Positions 24,876 through 33,919 of a DNA stretch of 64,000 bases are shown here, piece by piece. The stretch is taken from assembly GCF_002001105.1 (NCBI RefSeq), contig NZ_MUNP01000077.1, forward strand, positions 1 through 64,000, read 5' to 3'. The notes beneath the pieces were generated by a model that was given only the letters and a program-made list of their open reading frames with translations, did not search any database and was not told the origin of the DNA. Each line of letters starts with the position of its first letter. Position 1 is the stretch's first letter. The position numbers were made by a program, and so were the translations under genes. This DNA is from Rhodanobacter sp. C06 (GTDB lineage: Bacteria > Pseudomonadota > Gammaproteobacteria > Xanthomonadales > Rhodanobacteraceae).

Positions 24876-24956
24876 GGGAACAGCCGAGGGTTGGGACAGC
24901 TGATTATGCGGGCAAGCATCTGGCCGACGCATGACGAAAATGTTCACCAGGGCGGC

Positions 24957-25013
24957 GTAGGAGCGGCTTCAGCCGCGATTCGTGCAGTCAGTCGCGGCTG
25001 AAGCCGCTCCTAC
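24957..25013. repeat. Class C REP-like repeat
   Basis: GTAGGAGCGGCTTCAGCCGCGA ... with its inverted copy ending GAAGCCGCTCCTAC; arms about 22 bp. Its GTAGGAGCG ends equal those of class B, so the two are subtypes of one family. Confidence 0.88.
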
Positions 25014-25029
25014 GGATACGCAGGCCGCG

Positions 25030-26124
25030 TCACGCCACGTGTTCGACGACTTCCAGGCCGAAGCCGGCGAGGCCCACCAGCTTGCGCGGCGTGCCCAGCA
25101 CGCGCAGCTTGCGCACGCCGAGGTCGGCCAGCATCTGCGCGCCCAGTCCGAGCTGGCGCCATTCCTGCTGCTGCGCGTCCTCGGGTGCCAGCGTCGCCGG
25201 CTGCCGTTTCAGGCGCGCCAGCAGCGCTTCGGGCGTGTCCTCGCCGGAGAGCACCAGCAGCACGCCGCGGCCCTCGTCGGCGATACGCCGCAGCGCGCTG
25301 GTGACGGTAAGGCCGAGGTCGTCGCGCTTGAGGTGCAGCACGTCGGACAAGGTGTTGCGCACGTGCACGCGGCTCAGCACCGGCGCGCCGTCGTCCACCG
25401 TGCCGCGCACCAGCGCGTAGTGCAGGCCGTGGCGAATCGCATCGCGGTACGCCACCAGCCGGAACGGGCCGAACTCGGTTTCGACCTCTTCCTCGTGCAC
25501 GCGCTGGACGGTCTTCTCGGTTTCCAGCCGGTAGCGGATCAGGTCGGCGATGCTGCCGATCTTGAGGCCGTGCTTGTGCGCGAATACCTCCAGCTCGGGG
25601 CGGCGCGCCATCGAGCCATCCTCGTGCAGGATCTCGATCAGCACCGACGACGGCTCCAGCCCCGCCAGCGCGGCGAGATCGCAGCCGGCCTCGGTGTGGC
25701 CCGCGCGTGTGAGCACGCCGCCAGGCTGGGCGGTGAGCGGGAACACGTGGCCAGGCTGGGAGAGATCCTGCGGCTTCGCATCCGACTTCACCGCCACCTG
25801 GATGGTGCGTGCGCGGTCGTGCGCCGAGATGCCGGTGGTGACGCCCTCGGCCGCCTCGATGGAGACGGTGAAGTTTGTGTGGTATGGCGAGGTGTTGTCA
25901 CTCACCATGGGGCGCAGGCCGAGCTGGCGCGTACGCTGTTCGGTGAGCGTGAGGCAGAGCAGGCCGCGCGCCTCGCGCACCATGAAGTTGACGTCTTCGG
26001 GCCGCACCATCTGCGCGGCCATCACGATGTCGCCTTCGTTCTCGCGATCCTCGTCGTCGAGGATCACGACCATGCGGCCGGCGCGGAGGTCGTCGAGGAT
26101 TTCGGGGATGGTGTTGAAGGGCAT
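25030..26124 (-). CDS. ribB: 3,4-dihydroxy-2-butanone-4-phosphate synthase fused to a degenerate GTP cyclohydrolase II domain
   Basis: 364 aa. Residues 1-205 are a complete RibB domain: DDEDRENEGD acidic metal site (about 23-32), SDN(T)SPYHTNFTVSIEA, GVTTGISAHDRA, PGHVFPLTA and HTEAGCDLA. Residues about 206-364 follow the RibA fold (FGPFRLVAYRD) but lack the zinc cysteines and catalytic Cys: where RibA has an SECLTGDVF...RCDCG stretch, this reads RNTLSDVLHLKRDD. It therefore supplies the butanone-phosphate branch; a separate RibA must exist elsewhere. It lies downstream of ribE and the FMN riboswitch. Confidence 0.93.
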   Translation of the reverse strand: MPFNTIPEILDDLRAGRMVVILDDEDRENEGDIVMAAQMVRPEDVNFMVREARGLLCLTLTEQRTRQLGLRPMVSDNTSPYHTNFTVSIEAAEGVTTGISAHDRARTIQVAVKSDAKPQDLSQPGHVFPLTAQPGGVLTRAGHTEAGCDLAALAGLEPSSVLIEILHEDGSMARRPELEVFAHKHGLKIGSIADLIRYRLETEKTVQRVHEEEVETEFGPFRLVAYRDAIRHGLHYALVRGTVDDGAPVLSRVHVRNTLSDVLHLKRDDLGLTVTSALRRIADEGRGVLLVLSGEDTPEALLARLKRQPATLAPEDAQQQEWRQLGLGAQMLADLGVRKLRVLGTPRKLVGLAGFGLEVVEHVA

Positions 26125-26182
26125 GGGATATATCCGTTCGTTTTTGTCGTCGTGAGTATCGTGGCGCCTTGGACATCCTTTC

Positions 26183-26310
26183 CGTCATCCCGGCGAAAGC
26201 CGGGATCCAGTGCCTTCATGCTTTTCGTACAGGAACGCAGTGCAAGGACTAAAGACGCTGGATGACCAGACATTCGTCTGTTGAAAACCCGGCTTTCGCC
26301 GGAATGACGG
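26183..26310. repeat. GTCATCCCGG-type intergenic repeat (class D)
   Basis: Left end CGTCATCCCGGCGAAAGCCG, right end the inverted CGGCTTTCGCCGGAATGACG, about 128 bp overall. This is a widely recognised proteobacterial dispersed repeat. It lies between ribE and ribB. Confidence 0.8.
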
Positions 26311-26319
26311 TCGGAAAGA

Positions 26320-26961
26320 TCACGCGAAGCCGTGCTGCCTGAGGAAGGCCTCATCGAGCTTCGGCGCCTCGCCGCTGCCGATCAGCCGTTCCACGTAACG
26401 CGCGATCACGTCCACCTCGATGTTCACCGCATCATCCGCGCGCTTTGCATGGAACGCCGTGTGTTCCACCGTGTGGGGGATAAGGTTGACCCCGAAGCGG
26501 TGGCTGGCCACCTCGTTGACGGTGAGACTGGTGCCGTCGATGCACACCGAACCCTTGGCGGCGATGTAGCGGGCCAGGTTCGCCGGCACCTCGAAAGTCC
26601 ATCGCTGCGAGCGGCCGTCGGGCGTGATCGACACCACCTTGCCCAGGCCGTCGACATGACCGGAGACCAGATGGCCGCCCAACCGGTCGGCGAGGCGCAG
26701 CGCCTTCTCAAGGTTCACCGGGTCGCCGGCCTTGAGTTCGCCCAAGGTGGTCAGCGACAGCGTTTCGTTCGAGACGTCGGCGCTGAAGCCGCGTGCTTCC
26801 AGCGTCACAGCGGTCAGGCAAACGCCGGAGACCGCGATGGAATCGCCCAGCTGCACGTCGGCAAGGTCGAGGCCGGCGGTGTCCACATGCAGGCGCAAAT
26901 CGCCGCCACGCGGTTCGAGCCGCGCGATGCGGCCCACGGACTGGATGATGCCGGTGAACAT
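26320..26961 (-). CDS. ribE: Riboflavin synthase, alpha chain
   Basis: 213 aa made of two homologous lumazine-binding halves; N-terminus MFTGIIQSVGRI, SVCLTAV-type VSGVCLTAV, and in the second half KGSVCIDGTSLTVNEV and IPHTVEHTAF. It dismutates two 6,7-dimethyl-8-ribityllumazine to riboflavin. GGGAGGTG precedes the ATG at 26961. First gene behind the FMN riboswitch. Confidence 0.96.
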   Translation of the reverse strand: MFTGIIQSVGRIARLEPRGGDLRLHVDTAGLDLADVQLGDSIAVSGVCLTAVTLEARGFSADVSNETLSLTTLGELKAGDPVNLEKALRLADRLGGHLVSGHVDGLGKVVSITPDGRSQRWTFEVPANLARYIAAKGSVCIDGTSLTVNEVASHRFGVNLIPHTVEHTAFHAKRADDAVNIEVDVIARYVERLIGSGEAPKLDEAFLRQHGFA

Positions 26962-27091
26962 CAGCGCACCTCCCGACAGGAGGCAGCCGTCTTGCTTGCA
27001 ATGGAAGGAATCATGAAACGTTCTCCGCGTGTCGGCATGCGAGAACGCCCCAAGGCATGAGGCCGGCGCGTGGCAGGACCGCGCGTCGAAC

Positions 27092-27260
27092 CGTCTTCTT
27101 TCATCCGGACTGTGAGCCGCCCCGGCAAACCGGGTTGACCTGACCGTCGGCTCCGGCGTTCGACCGGATCTGCTGACCCTTCGCCATGTGGCGAAGGCGC
27201 TCGCGGGCTCGCCTCGAAAGGCCTACCGCCGGTGGGGAATTCCGCCCCGCCCTGAAGACG
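27092..27260 (-). promoter_or_regulatory. FMN riboswitch (RFN element)
   Basis: Read on the minus strand: GGGGCGGAATTCCCCACCGG, CGGTAGGC, GAGCCCGCGAGCG, AGCAGATCCGGT, GCCGGAGCCGACGGT and AGTCCGGATGAAAGAAGACG, the successive conserved blocks of the RFN aptamer in order. It ends about 130 nt upstream of ribE, leaving room for an expression platform. FMN binding is expected to lower ribE-ribB expression. Confidence 0.96.
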
Positions 27261-27310
27261 TCGTGGTTGTCTGCCGGAAAACCGGCGACGCGAGTTTACC
27301 ACCATGCCCC

Positions 27311-28222
27311 TCAGGCCGGCGCCAGCGCCACGGCCAGGTAATCGATCAGCCGCCGCAACGCCGGTGTGCGATCTGCGCCGGGCAGCCACAGCAGGTGGAC
27401 CGGGAAGGACGGCAACTGCCAGTCCGGGAACAAGTCGACCAGCCGCCCCTCGGCGACCAAGCCGTCGGCCATGTAATCGCCCTGCAGGCCGACGCCCACG
27501 CCGGCCAGCACCGCGTCGCGGATGGCCTGCGAGTCGTTGCAGACCAGTACCGGATCGATGCGCACCGCGCGCCGCTGGCGCTGTCGGCTGAACGACCACA
27601 GCGTGCCGCGGCGATAGCCGCTGAAAGCGACGCAGCGGTGCGCCTTGAGATCGGCCGGGTCGCGCAGCGGCGGCATCGCGGCCAGGTAATCGGGCGAAGC
27701 GCAGGGGAACACGCGCACCGTGCCCACCCGGCGCGCCACCACTTGCACGTCGGCCAGCCGGCCCAGGCGCACGGCCAGGTCGACCTTGCCGGCCACCATG
27801 TCGACGTAGGCGTCGTCGTATACCGCCTCGATGCGCACCCCGGGGTGCTCGCGCATGAACCCGGCCAGCAACGGCGCGATGCGGTAACGGCCGAAGCTGG
27901 CCGGCAGGTGCACGCACAGCCGTCCGGCCAGCGCACCGTCGGGCGGGCGCAGGCCGGCGGCCAGTTCCGTCATCACCGTCTCCATCCGCTGCCACTGCGC
28001 CAGCAACTGCTCGCCGCGCGCGGTGAGTGCCATGCGCCGGGTGGTACGCAGGAACAGCCGCGCGCCCACGGCTTCTTCCAGTGTGGCGATGCGCCGGCTC
28101 AGCACCGACGCCGTGCAGCCGACCTCCAGCGCCGCGCGCGAGAAGTTGAGCCGGCGCGCGGCGGCGGCAAAGGCGCGCAATTCGCGCAGACGGGCGGGCG
28201 TGAGCTCGAAGGATTGATTCAT
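27311..28222 (-). CDS. LysR family transcriptional regulator
   Basis: 303 aa. N-terminal winged HTH (residues about 10-68: LRELRAFAAAARRLNFSRAALEVGCTASVLSRRIATLEEAVGARLFLR) and a PBP-like effector domain. It is divergent from the MDR reductase gene (28312) with a 90-bp shared promoter region, so it most likely controls that gene. Inducer unknown. Confidence 0.93.
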   Translation of the reverse strand: MNQSFELTPARLRELRAFAAAARRLNFSRAALEVGCTASVLSRRIATLEEAVGARLFLRTTRRMALTARGEQLLAQWQRMETVMTELAAGLRPPDGALAGRLCVHLPASFGRYRIAPLLAGFMREHPGVRIEAVYDDAYVDMVAGKVDLAVRLGRLADVQVVARRVGTVRVFPCASPDYLAAMPPLRDPADLKAHRCVAFSGYRRGTLWSFSRQRQRRAVRIDPVLVCNDSQAIRDAVLAGVGVGLQGDYMADGLVAEGRLVDLFPDWQLPSFPVHLLWLPGADRTPALRRLIDYLAVALAPA

Positions 28223-28311
28223 GACGTGAACAAAAGATCACCCATTCGTGTGGATTATCGCAAGCCTCCGATGGCGGGACCATGCCCGCATCCCCACCAC
28301 GGAGTCCCGTC

Positions 28312-29322
28312 ATGCGTGCCATCCAGCTTTCCGCCTTCGGCCTCGATCACCTGCAGCAGGTCGACCTGCCCGCCCCGCGCCCCGGCTCGAACGAGGTGCT
28401 GGTGCGCATGGAGGCCGCCTCGCTCAACTTCCGCGACTGGATGCTGGTCGACGGCCAGCTGTATCGCGGCGTGTCGCTGCCCATCGTGCCGGTGTCCGAC
28501 GGCGCCGGCACGGTGGTGGGGGTCGGCGCGGCGGTGACCCGCTTCAAGCCCGGCGACCGCGTCACCACGTTCTACAAGTCGCGCTGGATCGCCGGCGCGA
28601 TGCGACCGGAATGGGAAGGCGCCGAGATCGGCGGCCCCGAGCCCGGCGTGATGCGCGAGCTGGCCTGCTTCGATCAGTATTCGCTGGCGCGTGCGCCGGC
28701 GCATCTGACCAGCCTGCAGGCCGCCACGCTACCGATCGCCGCACTCACCGCCTGGCAGGCACTGGAGCTGGCCGGCATTACCACCGGCCGGACCGTGCTG
28801 CTGCTCGGCACCGGCGGCGTTTCCCTGTTCGCGCTGCAGTTCGCCAAGCTGCGCGGCGCCCGCGCGATCGTGCTGTCGTCCAGCGACGACAAGCTGGCGC
28901 GCGCGAAGGTGCTGGGCGCCGACATCGGCATCAACTACGCGAAGCACCCGCAGTGGGGCGCGCTGGTGCGCGAAGCCAGCGACGGCATCGGCGTGGATGC
29001 AGTGATCGAGACCGTCGGCGCGGCCACCCTGCCGCAGTCGCTGGAGGCGGTGCGCATGCACGGCTTCATCGGCGTGCTCGGCTGGCTCGGCGGGATGGAG
29101 GCCACCCTGCCGCTGTCCAAGGTGGTGCTCAAGCGCGTGCGGATCCAGGGCATCTCGGTTGCCCCGCTGGAAGAGCACGAACGGATGGTGGCCGCCATCG
29201 AGGCCACGCACCTGGAGCCGGTGATCGACCACGTCTACGGCTTCGGCCAGTTGCGCGAGGCCTTCGAGCACCTCGTCGCCGGCCGCCACTTCGGCAAGCT
29301 CACCATTGACTTCAACCGCTGA
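28312..29322 (+). CDS. Zinc-independent MDR family NAD(P)-dependent oxidoreductase
   Basis: 336 aa; ATG at 28312 preceded by GGAG. GroES-like N-domain (EVLVRMEAASLNFRDWMLVDG) and Rossmann domain with TVLLLGTGGVSLFALQFAKLRGA. The catalytic-zinc Cys/His pair of alcohol dehydrogenases is missing (NFRDWM in its place), as in quinone oxidoreductase/enoyl reductase branches. Divergent from the LysR gene. Confidence 0.88.
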   Translation: MRAIQLSAFGLDHLQQVDLPAPRPGSNEVLVRMEAASLNFRDWMLVDGQLYRGVSLPIVPVSDGAGTVVGVGAAVTRFKPGDRVTTFYKSRWIAGAMRPEWEGAEIGGPEPGVMRELACFDQYSLARAPAHLTSLQAATLPIAALTAWQALELAGITTGRTVLLLGTGGVSLFALQFAKLRGARAIVLSSSDDKLARAKVLGADIGINYAKHPQWGALVREASDGIGVDAVIETVGAATLPQSLEAVRMHGFIGVLGWLGGMEATLPLSKVVLKRVRIQGISVAPLEEHERMVAAIEATHLEPVIDHVYGFGQLREAFEHLVAGRHFGKLTIDFNR

Positions 29323-29399
29323 GGTTGCGGGCGGCCCGCGCGGCGGCGGCCCGTGCGCGACGCATCTGCCTCCTCGGGCCTGCGACGCGACCGGCCCGA

Positions 29400-30116
29400 T
29401 CAGACCAGCCGCTGGCCGCCATCGACATACAGCGTGGTGCCGCTGACGCCGCGGTTGGTCGCAGCCAGTTCGATCATCTGCGCCACGTCCTCGACCGTGA
29501 CTATCCGGCGCGCAGGGATTTTTTCGCGCATCGCCGCGAACAGGCTCTCGCGGCGCTCGTCGCTGGCGACCCGCTTCCAGAACGGCGTTTCCACCCAGCC
29601 CGGCGACACCGCGTTCACCCGGATCGGCGCCAGCTCCAGCGCCAGCCCATGCACCATCGCGTTGATCGCGCCGTTGACCATCCCGGTCACGCTGCCGCCG
29701 GGGCTCGGCCGCTCGGCGGCGACGCCGGACACGAAGGTGATGCTGCCTGCCGCCGGCATCCTGCCCGCTATCGCGCCGCTCAACAGGTACGGCCCGACCA
29801 CCTTGGAGCGCACCGCGCGCATCACCTCGGCATCGTCCAGATCGCGCGAGGGCTTGTAGACCAGATCCGCCGCCGTGAACACCAGATGGTCGAGACGATC
29901 CACTGCGGCCAGGATGCGCGCGCGCCCTTCCTCGCCGGATACGTCCGCGGAAAGCGCTTGCAGGCGCTCGTGGCCGATGCCGGCCGCGGCATCGCGCAAG
30001 CGCTCCGGATCACGCGCCACCATCCACACGGTGGCGCCGCGCTCCCAGAAGCGGCGCGCCGCAGCCAGGCCCATGCCCGAACTGGCGCCAACGACGACTA
30101 CGGTCGAGTGATGCAT
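29400..30116 (-). CDS. SDR family protein lacking the catalytic Tyr-Lys pair
   Basis: 238 aa; start ATG 30116. Cofactor loop VVVVGASSGMGLAAARRF (TGxxxGxG type), LSADVSG and the C-terminal GVSGTTLYVDGGQ are classical SDR. However, where YxxxK is expected the sequence is GGSVTGMVNGAINAMVHGLA, aligning Thr with Tyr and Asn with Lys; the preceding Ser (FVSGVAAE) is kept. Catalysis may differ or be lost. The gene overlaps merR by 19 bp, so both are expressed from the MerR-type promoter. Confidence 0.87.
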   Translation of the reverse strand: MHHSTVVVVGASSGMGLAAARRFWERGATVWMVARDPERLRDAAAGIGHERLQALSADVSGEEGRARILAAVDRLDHLVFTAADLVYKPSRDLDDAEVMRAVRSKVVGPYLLSGAIAGRMPAAGSITFVSGVAAERPSPGGSVTGMVNGAINAMVHGLALELAPIRVNAVSPGWVETPFWKRVASDERRESLFAAMREKIPARRIVTVEDVAQMIELAATNRGVSGTTLYVDGGQRLV

Positions 30117-30511
30117 GGAAGTTCCCTTTTCTTTCGGTCCTTGAAATCCGCGAGCATGGCGGCGTGCCGCACGATCTTCTTGCCGATGGTCGCCAGCGCC
30201 TGTTGCCGCACTTCGATCTGCCGCGTCAGCTCGGCCTGCCAATCGCCGAAAAACGCGATCCGCGCCTCCAGCGATGCGTCGCCCTGCTCCACCATCGCCG
30301 CCAGCTGACGGATGCGGCGGATCGACATGCCGGTGCCACGCAACACCTTGAGCATCTCCAGCCATTGCAGGTCCTGCTCGCGGTAGATGCGACGGCCGGC
30401 CTCGGATCGGCCGACCCGCTTCATCAGGCCCACGCTCTCGTAATAGCGAAGCGTGTAGCTGCTGATGCCCGTGCGCCGACAGGCTTCGCTCATCGAAATT
30501 GCTTGGCTCAT
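30098..30511 (-). CDS. MerR family transcriptional regulator
   Basis: 137 aa; HTH_MerR domain at residues about 7-75 (MSEACRRTGISSYTLRYYESVGLM, SEAGRRIYREQDLQWLEMLKVLRGTGMSIRRIRQLA) and a C-terminal dimerisation coiled coil. No clustered C-terminal cysteines, so not a metal-thiol sensor of the MerR/CueR type. The ATG at 30511 lies only 7 nt after the -10 of its own promoter, implying a leaderless or very short-leader mRNA; an internal Met at codon 7 is an alternative start. Likely autoregulated together with the SDR gene. Confidence 0.92.
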   Translation of the reverse strand: MSQAISMSEACRRTGISSYTLRYYESVGLMKRVGRSEAGRRIYREQDLQWLEMLKVLRGTGMSIRRIRQLAAMVEQGDASLEARIAFFGDWQAELTRQIEVRQQALATIGKKIVRHAAMLADFKDRKKRELPCITRP

Positions 30512-30517
30512 GCGTTC

Positions 30518-30549
30518 GAGTCTAGGACTTCGAGCGCGCTCGAAGTCAA
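30518..30549 (-). promoter_or_regulatory. MerR-type promoter with 22-bp perfect palindromic operator
   Basis: On the minus strand: -35 TTGACT, a 19-bp spacer, -10 TAGACT. The spacer overlaps a perfect palindrome at 30526-30547 (half-site GACTTCGAGCG and its exact complement). A 19-bp spacer with the operator between the hexamers is the hallmark of MerR-activated promoters. Confidence 0.85.
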
Positions 30550-30623
30550 GCGCAGCCAGGCCTTGCGCAAACGCGCGGAACTCGGCGATATCGGCTTCCG
30601 GCCTTGCGCGCCGCAGAGGCGGA

Positions 30624-31802
30624 TCAGGCTTCCGGCCGAAGCCGCCAACGCATGTCGCTCCCGACAAGGCGCTGGTCGCATACCGCCAGCCGCCAGCGCG
30701 CAGCCATGTCGGTGAGCGTCGGCAGTTTTAGCAGCGGACGGGCGGCGTCGCCCAGCAGCAGCGGGGCGACGTAGAGCAGCAGCTCGTCCACCAGGCCGGC
30801 GGCGAACAGCGCGCCGCACAGGGTGGGGCCGGCTTCCACGTGCACTTCGTTGACGTCGCGCGCGGCGAGTTCGGCTAGCACGGCGGCGAGGTCGAGCGCG
30901 TCGCCGCGCTCCGCCACCGCGGCGAGCCCGGCGCGCGCGTAGCGATCGTCGGCGCACGACGCACCCGCGCCATGCAGCACCAGCGTGGGTGCGCTGCCGT
31001 CCAGCACATGGCTGCCGGAGGGAGTGCGCAGTTGGCGGTCCAGCACCACACGCAGTGGGGCAAAAGCCCCCCCCTCACCCCGACCCTCTCCCCCGGCTGA
31101 GCCGGGAGAGAGGGAGTCAAGGCCCGCCCGAGGCGAGCCGCCTGCACCGCCAGCGCTACCCGCACCAAGCCGCACGGTAAGCTGCGGATTGTCCGCCAGC
31201 ACGGTGCCGCTGCCGGTGAGGATGGCGCTGCTGCGCGCGCGCCAGCGCTGCACGTCGGCGCGAGCGGCCTCGCCGGTGATCCACTTAGACTCGCCGTTGG
31301 CGAGCGCGGTGCGGCCGTCCAGGCTCATCGCCAGCTTCACGCGCACGAAGGGGCGACCGCGTTCGATGCGACTGAAGAAGCCGCAGTTCAATGCGCGCGC
31401 CTCGTCGCGCAGCAGCCCGATGTCCACGGCAATGCCGGCAGCACGCAGTTTTTCGATGCCGCGCCCGGCTACTTGCGGGAACGGGTCCTCCACGGCAATC
31501 ACCACGCGCGCCACGCCGGCGGCAACCAGCGCATCCGCGCAAGGCGGCGTGCGACCGTGGTGGGCGCAGGGTTCCAGCGTCACGTAGGCGGTGGCGCCGC
31601 GGGCGCGTTCGCCGGCCTCGCGCAGCGCGAACACCTCGGCATGCGGCCCGCCGGCGCGCCGGTGCCAACCGGCACCGACCACCTCGTCACCGTGCGCGAT
31701 CACGCAGCCCACGCGCGGGTTGGGCTGGGTGGTGCAAAGCCCAAGCTCGGCCAAGCGCAGGGCGTGCGCCATGTGGGTGTGGTCGGTGGAGGTGAAGCTC
31801 AT
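30624..31802 (-). CDS. ribD: Bifunctional riboflavin biosynthesis deaminase/reductase RibD, with a repeat insertion
   Basis: 392 aa. Deaminase domain: GGPHAEVFAL (zinc His and catalytic Glu) and TLEPCAHHGRTPPC. Reductase domain: RPFVRVKLAMSLDGRTALANG, SSAILTGSGTVLADNPQLTVR, VHVEAGPTLCGALF. Between LTVR and LRVVLDRQLRTPSG the protein carries about 30 extra residues rich in Gly/Ser/Pro (GLDSLSPGSAGGEGRGEGG), encoded by a class A palindrome at 31067-31117 and flanking bases. ATG at 31802 chosen; ATG at 31811 is possible. Downstream of nrdR on the same strand; no riboswitch precedes it. Confidence 0.94.
   Translation of the reverse strand: MSFTSTDHTHMAHALRLAELGLCTTQPNPRVGCVIAHGDEVVGAGWHRRAGGPHAEVFALREAGERARGATAYVTLEPCAHHGRTPPCADALVAAGVARVVIAVEDPFPQVAGRGIEKLRAAGIAVDIGLLRDEARALNCGFFSRIERGRPFVRVKLAMSLDGRTALANGESKWITGEAARADVQRWRARSSAILTGSGTVLADNPQLTVRLGAGSAGGAGGSPRAGLDSLSPGSAGGEGRGEGGAFAPLRVVLDRQLRTPSGSHVLDGSAPTLVLHGAGASCADDRYARAGLAAVAERGDALDLAAVLAELAARDVNEVHVEAGPTLCGALFAAGLVDELLLYVAPLLLGDAARPLLKLPTLTDMAARWRLAVCDQRLVGSDMRWRLRPEA
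31067..31117. repeat. Class A palindromic repeat inside ribD
   Basis: Arm CCCCCCCCTCACCCCGA then hairpin CCCTCTCCCCCGGCTGAGCCGGGAGAGAGGG. It is translated in frame. Confidence 0.8.
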
Positions 31803-31841
31803 GCGGGTCATCCACTCCCAGGAAGGGTGAGGCGAGGCCGT

Positions 31842-31881
31842 ACCCTCGCCCCGACCCTCTCCCGGCGGGGAGAGGGAGAAA
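31842..31881. repeat. Class A palindromic repeat between nrdR and ribD
   Basis: Arm ACCCTCGCCCCGA then hairpin CCCTCTCCCGGCGGGGAGAGGG. It begins just after the nrdR stop, upstream of the ribD start on the minus strand. Confidence 0.75.
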
Positions 31882-31885
31882 AGCG

Positions 31886-32422
31886 TCAACCCTTGCGCGG
31901 GCGACGTGGCTCCGCAGCCGCGGCTTCGCCGCCGGCCAGCAGCGACAGCTGCAGTTTCTCCAGCTCCGGCAAGTCGTGCTCCAGCTTCGCGATTTCCTCG
32001 AGGAAGGCCTGCACGTCCTCGAACTTGCGGTAGACCGAGGCGAAACGCACGTAGGCCACCTGGTCGAGCTTCTTCAGCTCGCGCATCACCAGCTCGCCGA
32101 CCTGGCGCGACGGCACCTCGCGCTCGCCGCTGCGGCGCAGGTCGTTGACGATCTCGCGCACCGCCGCATCCACCGCGTCACTGGCCACGGGCCGCTTCTG
32201 CAACGCACGCTCGAAACTCACCCTGAGCTTGCGCTCGTCGAACGCCTCGCGCCGCTCGCCGCTCTTCACGATCGCCGGCAGTTTCAGTTCCGCCGTCTCG
32301 AAGGTGTTGAAGCGTTCGCCGCAGGCAGGACACTCGCGGCGCCGGCGCACGGTGGAGCCGTCCTCGGTGAGCCGCGAGTCGATCACGCGGGTGTCTTCGT
32401 GCTGGCAGAAGGGGCAATGCAT
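31886..32422 (-). CDS. nrdR: Transcriptional repressor NrdR
   Basis: 178 aa. Zinc ribbon [15 protein letters not shown]...[12 protein letters not shown] followed by an ATP-cone ([28 protein letters not shown]). NrdR senses (d)ATP and represses ribonucleotide reductase genes. The C-terminal Ala/Arg tail ([18 protein letters not shown]) is slightly longer than usual. The glyA-nrdR-ribD order is common in gammaproteobacteria. Confidence 0.96.
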   Translation of the reverse strand: MHCPFCQHEDTRVIDSRLTEDGSTVRRRRECPACGERFNTFETAELKLPAIVKSGERREAFDERKLRVSFERALQKRPVASDAVDAAVREIVNDLRRSGEREVPSRQVGELVMRELKKLDQVAYVRFASVYRKFEDVQAFLEEIAKLEHDLPELEKLQLSLLAGGEAAAAEPRRPRKG

Positions 32423-32427
32423 AAGTC

Positions 32428-32512
32428 AGGAGTGAGAGTAGAGAAGTGAGAAACGAGAGGGAAGCATCCGTGTCGGCTTTCCCTCACTTCTCACCCCTTT
32501 CCACTCACTGCT
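32428..32512. repeat. Long imperfect inverted repeat between glyA and nrdR
   Basis: Left arm with AGAGAAGTGAGAAACGAGAGG and GGAAGC, right arm with GCTTTCCCTCACTTCTCACC, about 30-bp imperfect arms around ATCCGTGTCG. It fills nearly the whole gap. Confidence 0.65.
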
Positions 32513-32517
32513 CGCGC

Positions 32518-33786
<1,269 letters not shown>

Positions 33787-33919
33787 CGGGATCCTCTGGC
33801 TGGGCTTGAAGGCAACTGGGGGATTCTAGCGGTTTTGGCCGTCCATCGGCTCGGGCCCTTCGGACCGGCTCAACGAAGCTGCTACATTCGATGCCTTCAC
33901 ACCAGGCGGATCCGCGCCC

